DNA of 64,000 nt, from the NCBI GenBank assembly GCA_048013815.1, contig CM106586.1:14322001-14386000 (forward strand), in the 5' to 3' direction. This stretch comes from Setoptus koraiensis. Lineage: Eukaryota > Arthropoda. The notes below the pieces were generated by a model, which was given only the letters and a program-made list of their open reading frames with translations, searched no databases and was not told the DNA's origin. Numbering within the stretch: position 1 is the stretch's first letter; every line of letters starts with the position of its first letter. The position numbers and the translations under genes were made by a program. This document shows positions 44,727-57,035 of the stretch, in pieces.

Positions 44727-47700
44727 AAAAGATTGCAGAGACTGAGAGAGAAAGAGATGGAAGAAAAAAGCAGTGTCTTAGTGTTTTTATTGATGCTAAC
44801 TGATAGGCACGGTAGTGATGGTAGTATTAGTTGTGGCTGCCATTGCCAGTAGCGTCAGCAGTATTTTTCGAACAGCAGAAATGTTTCGTTTCTCACGATA
44901 CTAGAATCGCAAAATGAATGTGTTTCGACTTAGGCAGCCGAGTGAGATCGCAACAAGAACATCACAGAGTTAATAAGTTGCTCAAATTGATATCGTTCAA
45001 CTTCATACTACCACTATCATTATTATCATCATCATCATCGTCAGCGTTATTATTGATACAACCGTTGCCGTACCCATTATTATTATTATGCAACAATGAG
45101 AATCCGCTGGAGAAAATTGATGTTATTCGTTTTCAGGCCGTATCATTGTCGCCAATTCGAACAATGATGATAATAAATGTAATGTATGTAACCGATAGGA
45201 GCAACGATTATCTTTAAGGATGATATGTAATGAGTTTATCGCTGTATCTTTTATATATCTATATACATTTGGCGAAAACTAAAGGGAGGGAGAGAGGGAT
45301 TTGCATCATATAGTAATGGCAGGGGAGCAAAATTGACACAAAGTTTGCGGTTTGTAAAATTCTATCATACATCATGCTTCAGCAATAAAAGTACGATGGC
45401 TGGTTGGCTCTCAATAGTGGTGACATAACAAAGTAGCAAAACTAGCAACTAGACAACCTGTGCAACAACGAATCATAACAATGACAATAACCGCGTTACA
45501 TAGGGAGCATTACTCGTAATAGATGGTAATGTTTTCGATGGTCATTCACCTGTCGTGTTACTTGCTGTTATTGTCGCATGACCAAATAATTCAACTAAAG
45601 GTTGTGAGTCATGCTACTTTACTCAATTATGAATGATCACATGTTTGAGTACTTGACCATAGTATAGGATCAAAACAATGTGAAACCACATTCGGCAACA
45701 ACAGTAAGCTGTTGTCACGATTAAATAGTCACGACATCTTTCAGCTATTTCATGGTTAACATGGCTGATATTCCTGGCAATCATCTCTCTGATTGACCGA
45801 TACAATAGTAGATGTTGTGAAGTTAGAGGCTTAATAATCAACCCTCTGCCAATATCTTTCTGTCATGCTGTCAATTCAAACTGATGTGTGAATAGTAACT
45901 ATCACGAAAGATCTAGTGCAAGTTGTACAATTTCGCTAACAAATTCGAGCGCTCTTTGAGCCATCTTTTCAGTTCAAATCTGTAGACAGTTGTGGGAATT
46001 CATGACATCATCAGACCAAAATAGGATTTATGGCTGCACGCCCTTATGAATGGTTTATTTGTTTTTCCTTCGGATTTCTTTCATAACTTGAGTCTTGTCC
46101 ATTATCACGACCAAGTTTGGCAATATAACGGATGAGTTGCTGGCAAGCACAGATTCGAGCAAAGAGATTAGCCCTAACTATTTAGGATAAATGTGTCTAG
46201 AGGTGAGTCTGCACAGTTCGCGGATTTTTGTGACGTAAGATATTAAACAAGTCTAATCTACTCACTATAGTCATTCATTGGTTTAGAGGCACTCAAAGGG
46301 TCGAACAAATCTCACCGAAGATCAATCGGTGACACTTCAACGATGCGAATAGTCCATTTGGATAGCCACTGTTTTGTCAAGTTTCGGAAGTGGAGACCTG
46401 CTAATTGAAAGCTCAACCACTTTCGAACACTCCATTGTTGGAATATGCCCACCTATGTGCGAAGAAGAAGTGAGCATGGTTTTAATCGCTAATATATCGT
46501 TTTTACATCGACATCGGATTTTAATTAAAAATTTCACCTAGTACTAGATATCCTACGTAAGAGTAGAAGTTTTAAGAGAAACATTGGCACTAAAATATAC
46601 TCTTAAAGTTTTTTGCACCTTTTGCGCCTTTTTCACCTATTCGTCAATGCAGATCTGAGATCACAAATTTAGCGTGCAGTGTGTTTTATGCATAAATTTA
46701 AATTGATCGAAAAAATCTCTATGGAATCCCTCACTAGTTTTGTGTGCTCCAATTTTGTTTACATGGACATAAAAGTGTTGTTCTCTCAATGTTTCTCGTA
46801 TAACTTATATGCTGAAATTTCATATGTACTGTATTGACATATGGTATGACACAAGCTTAAATTTTGAATAAAAATGTGTGGATGTTGCGCCGACTGAGAA
46901 CAACCAATGATGGCCGATCGGTCATTTCCGGAAGTACTTCTTTGACGCTTCCGCGACGCGCATGTCCTTAGTCTATCCCCTTTTACTCTCATTGCGAGAC
47001 AAAATCGAGTCAGTTCTTTTTCGTTTTTTGACAGACTGTAAACTTTTTCTAAGAGAATTTTTTAATCATAATGGGTACAGTCCTGTCAGAGAGAAAATAC
47101 TTATTATTTCGCGCCGAAATTTAAAAATATTTTCTTTACGTTCGCATAAGCTCGTCACGCATGCGTTCGCTCGTCCAGTACACGGACTTAGGCCAATTAA
47201 GTCCTCTTGCACATAAGCTCAGGGCTATCTGTGCCCATAATTTAAGATCTCAAATTAAAGACGACACACCTCGGAGGTCCCACACCGACCCAATTGCCTA
47301 CAGCCACCTAAACAGAAGCTAAGTCGCGTGGCTTAGGCTAAGTTGTTTGTTTGTGCTTTTGTTTGCGTTCGCTAACATCAGGGCCATTGTCAAATGATCC
47401 GAAAAAAAGAGAGAACAAAAAATAATGTTGTTGTTGCGTCGGGGGTGTTTCCTTGAATTGCCAGCACCAACCGGAGGAGATTTGTTAAAAATATTTCCAC
47501 CACACTAATCGATTGCTACCGCATGATAGAGATACCCCATTCTCTTGGTAGTCTATTTTATTTTATACATTTATACATCATTAACAACAACAACAACAAC
47601 AATATACGTTGTACACCAGTCTTCAGTATGTGTGTGTGAGAAAGATATACGTGATAAAATAAAACAAGGCACTGGAGAGGAAAAAGAAATAAAAAAAGGT

Positions 47701-48047
47701 CTAGATCTAGATTTATCACTCACAGCCAGTCATTTAGTTAGTTATAATTGAGTAAGTCTAGATAAGACAGACGAACATCATCTCATCGAAATCTCATCTA
47801 CTGCTACTGAGCCAATAGGAGAAGGAAACAAAAAATGTTTCATTAATATTATTATGAGACTAGCACTAGTTATTACACACTGATATAATCATCATTATTA
47901 TATTAAACAAAAATAAGTTTATTGTCAATCAAAAAACAGCTTTATACCAACGATAATAGATGGATAAACTCAAAATTGGAACAAGGATGAGATCGCAACA
48001 CACTTTCGAAGCACTACCGGACTAGACGTGTATAAGAACACAACAAC

Positions 48048-48056
48048 ATGAGCCAG
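48048..48056 (+). other. Possible AMBRA1 leader exon end with tiny upstream start
   Basis: ATGAGCCAG is followed by a good donor (GTAAAT). Splicing to the acceptor TTTGCAG at 48583-48589 would give ATG AGC CAG TGG TCA TAA, a five-codon upstream ORF out of frame with the AMBRA1 coding frame. The site is predicted only from sequence. Confidence 0.35.
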
Positions 48057-48675
48057 GTAAATGCGATCTGTATGTCGACTACATGGAGAATGCTCATTGA
48101 TGACCTCTACAATCTCTATCGGTTGTTTTCATTGTTGTTTTGTTGTTGTTTTCGTTGGTTGTTCTGTTGTTGCAGCAGTATCAGCAATAGATGCTGATGT
48201 GACGTCTATATAAACGACGACGACGGCACTATCTGCGTCGTAGGAAGCTTAACATAAATTTATTTATCTAATCCAATAATTATTATTATCTTTCTTAATT
48301 TCAGAGTATTTAGCTTTTGTTAACAAGGCATAACATATAATCTAACCAATCATACTCCAATATTGCCTGTTGAAAAATCGCCATTCTCAGTAATATAGAC
48401 AACAACTGGTGAATAAATTAAAATCTTTGGAATCGTCATCGCCAATACTATTTTATTTATAAATTAAAAAAAAAAGAGGATAACAATTACATCAACAGCA
48501 GAAATACCTATATATTATCATTATTATAATTATTAATTTAAAAGGAGGACAACAAGATTTAAGAAAAAACTCAATAATATTCTTTGCAGTGGTCATAATA
48601 AATACACCTCAACATAACAAGACTTCAAAGACAAATGCATCTAATGATGAATCGTTCGAATCAATAGGCAGTTCA

Positions 48676-51600
48676 ATGAATTTTAGGAAATTTGAAAGAT
48701 CACCATTAGGTGGTAAACCTATTAATAATGTTCATCTCATTAAAAATCGGCGTATCAACAATGGAAATGAAATCAAAAGATACTTCGACCTTATGTCTGA
48801 GGACAAAGCAAGTCGATACAAAATGGAAGAAACGACATGCTCACTACCTGGAACTGTCAAGTCAACATTTCTTATGGTGTTTTCTCCCGATGGCCAACGG
48901 GTAGCTTCAACTCACGGTGATGATCGAATTTATATCTGTGATCTTACGTCTGGCAAATTAGTTGAGACACTCCAAGGCCACCCTAAAACACCATGGTGTC
49001 TGGCGTGGCATCCAGTCAATAAGGAGATCCTCGCAAGTGGTTGCTTGGGTGGGGAAGTACGGGTGTGGGACCTACGTTCGAAGGCTTGTGACACTTGGTC
49101 CAATGATCAAACATACGATATTGCAAGCCTAGCATTTCATCCAACTGATAGAATATTGGTGATTGCAACATCTAACGAATTGCATTTCTGGGATTGGAGT
49201 CAAGCTAAACCGTATGCCACGTCCACAACAACCTTTGACAAAGAGAAGGTCCGATTTGTCCGATTTGACACCAGTGGAACTAAACTAATCACTGGAATTT
49301 CCAATTTACCAAAGATAATCAATCATAATTCAGAAAGTCTACAAACCGGTAGCTATCAAGATCATGTACACGGTGGATCTTACCAGTATAATAACCAGTC
49401 ATCCAGCTCTCACAACTATGCTCGCAGGACACCTAATGATATCGTGCCAACAGAGCAGACAGGCAACACCGTAGCATCCAATTTTGATGAACAATTGCCA
49501 CAAAGGCGGGATACTTCTGTATTATCGAAGCTCACGTCACTTCATCAGCAGTTAGAGAAAATTGAAGAGTCGCCTCGTCACACGTGCACTAAGGGGGCCA
49601 TGAGTAGATTGGATGTTTTAGATATCATGGCGTCATCTAGCCAGTACCAAGCAACTGCTTCACATCATCCATCACCTAAGAAGCCAATGGACATAAAAAG
49701 TGAAATCAATGCCAATCAACCACCGACAACGAGCGAAATTCAATGCGATCACGGCACTCAGACCGCCAACATATTGTTCAATCTCGCTCATCTAAGTAAA
49801 GGAAAATGGAGTTTTCTCAGAGTAACATCCCAAGATGTTAACATGGATCCATTTCGTCGAGAAAATCTCATAAGATTAATACAGCAATCAAATAGTGTTG
49901 ATGCTCTAGCTAAAGTGTTTGAAGGATCACTTCAGCAACTAGCTTCTTCTTGCGCGCCCTTTAATAATGATATGCCAAACACCGATACTCAACCATCTAC
50001 ATCTCATCAAGCACCACCCACCAGCGATAGTAGATCAAGAAGCAAAGACAACCAGCATCCATTGTTTCAACTCGATCCGTGCAAGCGTCGACATGGCAGA
50101 ATACTGGCAAGCTTAAAACTGTATCGTCAAACTGCCTATAGAGTAGCTCTATCGAGTATGAATCCTCTCCAATCGAATCAATCAATCACTTCAACTCCTT
50201 CTGATGAGATCATAACGAATCCGAATGTCATGGCATTCGGAGGTACGACCGGTTCATCAAATATACCGGATAGATTGCGTCAGAGAATACCAGCCGAAAT
50301 ATTGGCCGATGTTCGAGGGCTCTCTAGTGTGGATCCAATACTATCCATACAATTCAGAAACACAATTAGGAATGTTCCACTTTCTTCATCATGTCGTCTC
50401 GATTTACTCTGCGCCAGATTAACATACATTATGCATTCACAAAAATTGTTGGAACAAATGATGGGTATTGGTGGTCATCATTTAACAAATCCAGTAGGCT
50501 CTCACATGGATGACGACGACAATGTGAATGCTAGAAATTCATCAAGTCTATTCTTTCTATTGAATCAACTGTTTAAGACTGTTCAGAATATTAATTACTC
50601 TGATCTAGTAGTGACTTCAGCTAGAGAATTTGTCGAAAAATCAAGACGTAGAATAGATAGGATATTAGAACGCCTTATACGTATTAGCTCGCGTTTTACG
50701 GACGTAGGTCACATAAGACAGCAAATTTACTTCGTCGCTCGTCATCTCACTTCTCGAGATTGTGATAACCCAGCCGCTGAATCAATGGATGACTTGAGAC
50801 TGGACTTAATCCATTGCTTGTGTATTGTAGATCTTACATTACATTTTACGAGGCAGGTCCAGTTCATGCAAGTATGCGAAACATTGCACAGAGGACACAA
50901 TGTTGTAGGCAGCCATACGAGCCGGGACAATGACCCTTCGTCTCTGGATACCTTCTCAATTTCAAACCCCAGTAGACTAAATACTCGTTCAGTAGTTCCA
51001 ACTACCAATTCAGAATCATCCGGGACGGAGGCCACTGAGTCTGATCTATCAGAGGGGAAGAAGAACATTCATTCGAAAAGGAAGTTTGAAAGCGAGTCAG
51101 GCCCCCCATCAAGCGGTAAGAGGAAGCGCAAGACAACCGATGATGATGGACCAAGTAAGGATAACCTGAATGCAAGCACCAAGTCTTCCTCGGAAATAAA
51201 AGCATCTACTAGCTCAGTTTCTACGAGATCCATGACAAAAGCAGCCAGGAAAACTGACGATAAACCAAAATCAAGTAATGAACCTATGTCGCACCATCAG
51301 GATTTAGTCTCAAACACAACACAAACACTGTCTAGATCGTCATCATCTACAGTTGGACATCTTTCGTGTGTGCCGAGTGGTTCAAGGATTGGAATTCAGA
51401 TTTCTAGTCAGCTGCCTGCAGTTGTTCGGTTTGTAAATAATTTTAGCTTGGAACATAGTGCTGAGGATGGAGTAGAGCCATATATCAACCACGGTATCAG
51501 ACCTGTTGGCGCCTATATACCTGGAGGTATGGTTGAGAGACTCAGCTCGTCGGGAACGAGAAATAATTCTCCTCAAAGTGGTGTAGTTCACATCGTCGTG

Positions 51601-52740
51601 GGTCTATTCAACCCGAACAATCAGGCAGGTACGTCGGCCGAACAATCGACCACGGGTCACGTACAACCGAGAGCAATATTAAACAACCAGGCTGGTAGTA
51701 TCCGTTTGATTGATAGATCTGTCCAGGATCTTCAAGAAGAATCCGAATTTATCATCGACAGTGGTTTGGCCGATGTTATGAGGGTATCCAATCCAGGAGA
51801 CATTTTAGCGCCTAGTTACCAGCCGAACTCGAATGTGGCTCTGCAGATCATACAAGCTAGTAGACAGCGACGCTCGATGCCTGATGTCGATAATGTAATC
51901 GTTCGGGATGGTAATATGATAGCAGTTCAAGGTGCCATCATTTACTCACAGCAGCAGCAGCAACAACAACAGCAGCAGCAGCAACAAAATGAGGTAAATA
52001 ACTCATCGCATGGTGGTGCTCGTTTATTAAACAATCCTGTGAGACCAGACTCTAGGCCTTTATCTAGAAGCAATCCATTCGGCAATGGATATCCTATCAA
52101 TACTAGTATGAATCATTGGTGGTGGAATTCGTGGGGGATTGCCATCTCACATCAGACTCATTATAGAATTCAATGCTGGGATTTCAGTCATTCTAAGTTG
52201 CCTGACATAAAAGATTCGTCAGCTAATGTGGTAACTAGCAAAAGTCGCATACACAACGATGCCAGTATAGATATATCCAGTGATGGACAATTACTAGCTT
52301 GTCTGGAACCACAAGCCGATAGTATATGCACGCCTCCGATAGATTTCAAAATATATTCTCTGAATTCGAAAGATTTTGGGACGTGTTACTACCGGTGGTC
52401 TTGTGGACCCAACTCAAGATCTGTCTCCATCTCACCTTTGGGCGGCTATGTCGTTGTAGGTCTGGCATGTCAGAAGTCTTCATTTATTAGTGACATGTCC
52501 GGCGAAACAGTGGTTATCGCTCGCATATTGAAACTCAATGGGCCCAACTCGTTAGAGCACGTGAGAGACATATTCATAACTAGAAACGATTATACGATGG
52601 GTCTTAACCTCATCAAGTGGCTTCCGAGATCAGGACAAGGACTTATTTATGGAACGAATCGTGGCCAGTTAATAATAGCCAGACCTGTGAGTGATCAGCA
52701 GAGCTATGTTGAAGTCAAAAATGTAGACTTTCAACTTTAG
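48676..52740 (+). CDS. AMBRA1: AMBRA1 autophagy and cyclin D regulator
   Basis: Substrate receptor for the CUL4-DDB1 ubiquitin ligase and Beclin-1 partner in autophagy. The open frame extends upstream to 48589 without ATG (that position is a likely splice acceptor), so Met at 48676 is chosen, giving 1354 residues. N-terminal WD40 repeats (about 60-220): TFLMVFSPDGQRVAS, TPWCLAWHP, LASGCLGGEVRVWDLRS, IASLAFHPTD, ATSNELHFWDWSQAKP. A long disordered region has a TQT motif (about residue 361), like the LC8 dynein-light-chain sites of AMBRA1, and a polyglutamine tract. The propeller resumes at the C-terminus (YRIQCWDFSHSKLPDI, IHNDASIDISSDGQLLA, SVSISPLGGYVVVGLA, YGTNRGQLIIARP). This split propeller is the known AMBRA1 arrangement. 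The protein stops soon after the last blade. Confidence 0.94.
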   Translation: MNFRKFERSPLGGKPINNVHLIKNRRINNGNEIKRYFDLMSEDKASRYKMEETTCSLPGTVKSTFLMVFSPDGQRVASTHGDDRIYICDLTSGKLVETLQGHPKTPWCLAWHPVNKEILASGCLGGEVRVWDLRSKACDTWSNDQTYDIASLAFHPTDRILVIATSNELHFWDWSQAKPYATSTTTFDKEKVRFVRFDTSGTKLITGISNLPKIINHNSESLQTGSYQDHVHGGSYQYNNQSSSSHNYARRTPNDIVPTEQTGNTVASNFDEQLPQRRDTSVLSKLTSLHQQLEKIEESPRHTCTKGAMSRLDVLDIMASSSQYQATASHHPSPKKPMDIKSEINANQPPTTSEIQCDHGTQTANILFNLAHLSKGKWSFLRVTSQDVNMDPFRRENLIRLIQQSNSVDALAKVFEGSLQQLASSCAPFNNDMPNTDTQPSTSHQAPPTSDSRSRSKDNQHPLFQLDPCKRRHGRILASLKLYRQTAYRVALSSMNPLQSNQSITSTPSDEIITNPNVMAFGGTTGSSNIPDRLRQRIPAEILADVRGLSSVDPILSIQFRNTIRNVPLSSSCRLDLLCARLTYIMHSQKLLEQMMGIGGHHLTNPVGSHMDDDDNVNARNSSSLFFLLNQLFKTVQNINYSDLVVTSAREFVEKSRRRIDRILERLIRISSRFTDVGHIRQQIYFVARHLTSRDCDNPAAESMDDLRLDLIHCLCIVDLTLHFTRQVQFMQVCETLHRGHNVVGSHTSRDNDPSSLDTFSISNPSRLNTRSVVPTTNSESSGTEATESDLSEGKKNIHSKRKFESESGPPSSGKRKRKTTDDDGPSKDNLNASTKSSSEIKASTSSVSTRSMTKAARKTDDKPKSSNEPMSHHQDLVSNTTQTLSRSSSSTVGHLSCVPSGSRIGIQISSQLPAVVRFVNNFSLEHSAEDGVEPYINHGIRPVGAYIPGGMVERLSSSGTRNNSPQSGVVHIVVGLFNPNNQAGTSAEQSTTGHVQPRAILNNQAGSIRLIDRSVQDLQEESEFIIDSGLADVMRVSNPGDILAPSYQPNSNVALQIIQASRQRRSMPDVDNVIVRDGNMIAVQGAIIYSQQQQQQQQQQQQQNEVNNSSHGGARLLNNPVRPDSRPLSRSNPFGNGYPINTSMNHWWWNSWGIAISHQTHYRIQCWDFSHSKLPDIKDSSANVVTSKSRIHNDASIDISSDGQLLACLEPQADSICTPPIDFKIYSLNSKDFGTCYYRWSCGPNSRSVSISPLGGYVVVGLACQKSSFISDMSGETVVIARILKLNGPNSLEHVRDIFITRNDYTMGLNLIKWLPRSGQGLIYGTNRGQLIIARPVSDQQSYVEVKNVDFQL
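51949..51986 (+). repeat. CAG/CAA polyglutamine tract in AMBRA1
   Basis: About 13 consecutive Gln codons, a mixture of CAG and CAA, in the disordered region just before the C-terminal WD40 part. Confidence 0.95.
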
Positions 52741-53347
52741 TTACAAAAATAATCTCACTGGAGATCATACACTATTTTGATATCATCGTTGTAGATTATT
52801 ATTTCCATGTTCGCTCACTTGTCCTCTAGTGGAATTTGATGATCTTTTGGTAGACCGTTCGTCAATCCCCGTGACGAGTTTGTTTCGTTATTAATCGCGA
52901 TCATCAAATACAATAGGTCACCACAGAAAAATTTATTATGACAAACTATAAAGGTGACTGGCTATATCTAGACTCCAGTAGTAGGTGCTATAGAGAATTA
53001 ATAATTAAAGGTGTCAATGTCACGAGTCTTAACTGGTTTGTTACAATTTTGCCAACAACACAGGCAATGTGCCCTTATTCACGAAGATTTACACATTTAA
53101 TATTATTATTTTAGTTTAGGCATTCATTAAACTTTTAGATATCACAACATTTGGTCCGATGAGCACTATTTTCTCATTTGAAAATCATATTAGCTACATG
53201 TCAGCCCCATAGAACTCCTAATTTAATATAAACTATCCATATTCATGCTATAGATCATTGTATTTCTTCTTTACTTATTCGATGAGCAACTTTAAAATGG
53301 TGAAACCATCGATGTGTATCCAGACAATTAGATTTATAGTGACTGAT
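52741..53347. other. Convergent intergenic region AMBRA1 / four-pass protein
   Basis: About 600 bp of AT-rich DNA holding two facing 3' UTRs. No gene is recognised. Confidence 0.6.
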
Positions 53348-53915
53348 TTAGTCGTTATTCGTCCCATATTCATAGTTTCTCCGAGTGGGTTGCACGTCAA
53401 TGGGTTTACATAAGATGACATATTTTCTAAATTTTAAGGAGCTCATAAAAAGTATTAGGGAGCATAGGAAGCAAGCAACAAGTGGCACTAACGGTGTAAG
53501 GATACCATTTTTCAGTTCAATAGAATTGGCTGTGATTCGAATAATGATAATAATAATTAATGAGAGGGCCCAAAAAACTTTTAAGAAAGGAGACTCTGTT
53601 GTAGAGTTATCAATACAACTTACTTTGATGATATTCAAGCCCTAAATAAGTCAATATAACAATAAGACATATAACTGTACTGAATATTGATAGTTTCTTA
53701 ATGCTGTCAATCGATTCAACATCGTACCAATCATCAATTCTATTCGAGGCATACAGCATATATAAATGAACTAATGCTGATGACAGTACAAAATAAATTA
53801 ATATCCATAGGAATGTCTGATAGTTTATGGGGCTCTTGCACATGACCACCTGTACAAGCATAAAAGTTGATGCTCCAACATTGAATATCAAGAAGAGCAA
53901 CTGCAGCCAGCGCAT
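53348..53915 (-). CDS. Unrecognised four-pass membrane protein, two exons
   Basis: Exon 1 is 53624-53915 and exon 2 is 53348-53529; the 94-bp intron has donor GTAAGT and acceptor ATTCGAATCACAG, phase 1. The product has 157 residues with four hydrophobic segments: about 4-26 (LQLLFLIFNVGASTFMLVQVV), 33-55 (FLWILIYFVLSSALVHLYMLY), 75-94 (LSIFSTVICLIVILTYLGLEY) and 108-132 (LTPLVPLVACFLCSLILFM). A short polar C-terminus ends NYEYGTNND. It looks like a small tetra-spanning protein (MARVEL- or TMEM-like topology), but it lacks the tetraspanin CCG motif and I cannot name a family. A nearer AG would make an implausible 28-bp intron. Confidence 0.72.
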
Positions 53916-56463
53916 TGTGACTATCTCGAAGAAAACGAAAGTTAACGTGATCTAAATTTGAGGTGATCCGATTTCGTATCTACTTATCCGAGTAAATATT
54001 CTGTTAACCATGTAAAATGGAGAGAGTTGAGAAGATTAATGTTAAGACTATTGACTATTACTCTCATTGATGTTGTTTATCCATAATAATAACCATTGTC
54101 AGAACATAGATGTTTTTCATCAGAGTACTTTCAAGAGGGCATTGTTGTGTTATCAGTGAAAAAGTGAGAGTTATCTCGAACTAAATCTAAGAAAATATCT
54201 CCAAGCCGGGCAGCTGATACATGATAAGTACACGATTGGCAACGAGTCTACAACTAATAAAATAAGATGTCTATTGTCTCTTCTTTGTCTGAATTGCTAT
54301 CGTTAAATCATAATCTAGAATATACACAACTTCTGGGACATGTATGTTTCACTATCGTACTTGATAATGATACAAAAATAGTAATACCTCGCTTTTGACG
54401 GGGATGTGTGACACCAGTTTTAGAAATTGAAGGAAAAGTAAAGTATGTTGAAAATACTTCATGCAATTCGAATAGATCCTTCGACCATATATAAAGATGT
54501 ATTTTTTCTGATATTAGAGCGTTTAAAGAGTAACAAGATTTTTTAGAAAAGTTATGATTCATCAGGCGACCTGAATAACGGTGACAATAAATAAAAGCAA
54601 CATTGATATTTTCAAAGACTATATAACAAAAGTCAAACCGAAGCCTATTGCAATCTCGAAATGTAAACAGTGACACATCAACCAAGCGCAAGCGTATAAA
54701 TTCTTACCTTTGGGTATTAATCTTGGAATATTTTTATCTGCATATCATTTTGTTTTCCTCCGGGCGGGTTATCATCTATCTATATACGTGGTACGTCCTT
54801 GTTTACTCTAGTTCTGAGAGGATAACAGTGTACAATCTCGGGATTAGATTGAACAGACTAGCTATTGTAGTTTTATATTGACGGTTTTTTTAGTTGTGGT
54901 CTCAAACAACAAAGGCGATATGGTTGTACCAAGCCTATTCCTATTTCTGTGATCCCACACTCTCATATGACGTTTGAGTTCATTTGTTCATTTGTAACCC
55001 CGGTAGAAGTTGTTATACAGCTCTAAACAGATGTATTTACAAGTCGAGAGGAATTGTATAAGAGTAACAACAAGATCGAGAGAATTTGAATGTAAATACT
55101 AATAATATTTTGTTGTTACCTTTACAAACATGTTAATATCCGAAACTGATATGGTGATCTTTTACTGATTATTGAATAATATTTTCAGTAATAAATAGAT
55201 TGCCGTTGGTAAATAGAAGGTTTCATATGGATGTGAGTAGTCATCATTGATGCCTCATTATCTTGAATAGTATAAAAACAATCTGCTTAAACAATAACAA
55301 TATGGTTCGCTTCGCTACTCTCTGATAGAGAGTCTCTGTAAACATATATTTTATGCTACGCTAGACAACTCCAAATGATGCATTGAATACATATGCGCTC
55401 ACAGGTATGTTAATGTGAACAACAGGACGCGTTAATTTTGCAATATTGGACGTTGCACATTTTCTAATAGTGCCGATAATGCCTTTGCTCTCCAAATTTC
55501 CCTTTGTTTCAACAAAGCGGGAGACTTGTTTGGATTGTGAAAACGAGTCAAACTTAATCATCACATCATGCAATATGCATGATCGGATTCATCCGATTTA
55601 TTGAGAGTGTCAATTCAAGACATCTATTACCGATGTTTTGATGTCGCTCACAATCAAATGGCATCTTCAAGTTGTCGCACCGATTCTCATGTATCGAAGC
55701 GAGGGTGATGACTGATCCGACTGTTGTTTTGATCGACACTCCTGGATACACGGTTGTTTCGTTCAAAAGACGTATGTTTAAGGCGAAGTTGGATAGTTAA
55801 GTTGAACGTATCAAAAGATAAACCCGATTAAAAGAAACACAAAATAAATTAAATAAGGATTGACCCTTGAAGCGTTCAAGTCTCAACTCAGTGGGTAATT
55901 TTCGTCGGGGACATGAGAAGATTAATTACAGGACTTCTTGGTGGCAAGTTTTAGCCATAGGTCCGGAGCGGCCTCTCCGACAAGTTGTCCCAGCACGCGT
56001 ATTTTTGTGCGTTCTAACTCACAGCTGCTCAAGCTGAATCATTTGTGTGAAGGGCAAAAATTTTCAGCTGTATCGTACAGTGGCTCATTTTTCGAAGTTG
56101 CGTAGCTGGTTTCGGCAAAGTACGCGAGGGTTCGCTTCAAGCATTCAGCTTTGTTGCAACTTGCGAGGCATTTGATCGCATTTATACGTAATCCAAACCA
56201 TTGAGTTATGCTCAGGCGTCAGCATTGTCGGACTTAGTGCGTCTTTGCCTCTAGCGGAAATTTCGAGCACTAAGAAGGCGACAGAAAATGAATACTAGTC
56301 AGGCTACTTTCAGACAGCACAAATAGTGGTACATAGACAACAACAATAGACCGAAATTGCGTCTTACAGTCACGAATACTGGGGTTTTATCGGCAAAATT
56401 ATACCATTTAGAAATTTCAAGAGTCTACATCCCTTTATAGAAATATGTTGACCTGAATAAGCA
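53916..56463. other. Divergent non-coding interval, four-pass protein / RNF11
   Basis: About 2.5 kb, AT-rich at first and somewhat GC-richer at 55.9-56.3 kb. Short ORFs on the minus strand (54308-54691, 55361-55766) begin with non-ATG codons or lack domains and are not called. Confidence 0.55.
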
Positions 56464-57035
56464 ATGGGAAATTGCTTGAAAGGTGTGGGACTTTCAGTCG
56501 ATGATGTAGCTCTTATTCCAGAGGACGGTCCTCAAGGCGACCAGATGGTGCCTGCCTCTACTCATCAAGTAAATATTCCATAAATACAACACTATAAATA
56601 TGTGACAGCATGTGACAACATAGCTCTTGCAAGTATACTGAATGCAAATCATATCTCTCATTTTCGTTTCTGTTGTCACACTATTCACAGGAATCGTCGC
56701 AACATCCTCAGGGCCCCTCATTCATATTCTACCCTACGCTTAGTTTACCCAGACCAGTTAATCAGCTGGCAGAAGAAGAACAAATCAAAATAGCTCAAAG
56801 GATTGGCCTTATACAACATTTACCAACACAAACTTATGATGGAAGCAAAAAAAATAGAGAGTGTGTCATCTGCATGGTTGAGTTTGTTGTTGGTGACGAT
56901 ATCAGGTTTCTTCCATGTATGCACACCTATCACGTTAGATGTATAGACGATTGGTTGATGCGATCTTTTATATGCCCGTCATGCATGGAGCCTGTTGATG
57001 CAGCCTTGTTGTCAACATTCCAAACAGACCACTGA
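56464..57035 (+). CDS. RNF11: RNF11 RING-H2 E3 ubiquitin ligase, two exons
   Basis: Small RING-H2 ubiquitin ligase adaptor acting at endosomes with NEDD4-family ligases and A20. Exon 1 is 56464-56568 and exon 2 is 56691-57035 (122-bp GT-AG intron, phase 0), giving 149 residues (human 154). It starts MGNCLK, the family's myristoylation and palmitoylation signal. The helix QLAEEEQIKIAQRIGLIQHLP and the RING (ECVICMVEFVVGDDIRFLPC, HTYHVRCIDDWLMRSF, CPSCMEPVDAALL) are strongly conserved. The middle segment differs: the PPPPY motif present in vertebrate RNF11, which binds WW domains, is not found (QHPQGPSFIFYPT occupies that place). Confidence 0.96.

Larger units (their letters stand above)
42966..48675. 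other. Non-coding interval SANS / AMBRA1
   Basis: About 5.7 kb with no supported coding exon. It includes a GA run (44673-44724), ATT/ATC-rich stretches near 45015-45090, and a somewhat GC-richer part at about 46.9-47.4 kb with short inverted repeats. The right end probably holds AMBRA1 leader exons. No tRNA, snRNA or transposon is recognised. Confidence 0.55.

Noticed and set aside
53596..53623. A 28-bp intron in the four-pass protein gene
   Set aside because: GTAAGT and CAACAG are present and the frame would work, but 28 bp is too short for normal splicing; the 94-bp intron ending at 53530 has a better acceptor and gives a cleaner membrane topology.
55361..55766. Two adjacent minus-strand ORFs that could be a broken gene
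   Set aside because: The upstream one starts at TTG, they overlap out of frame, and neither has a recognisable family.
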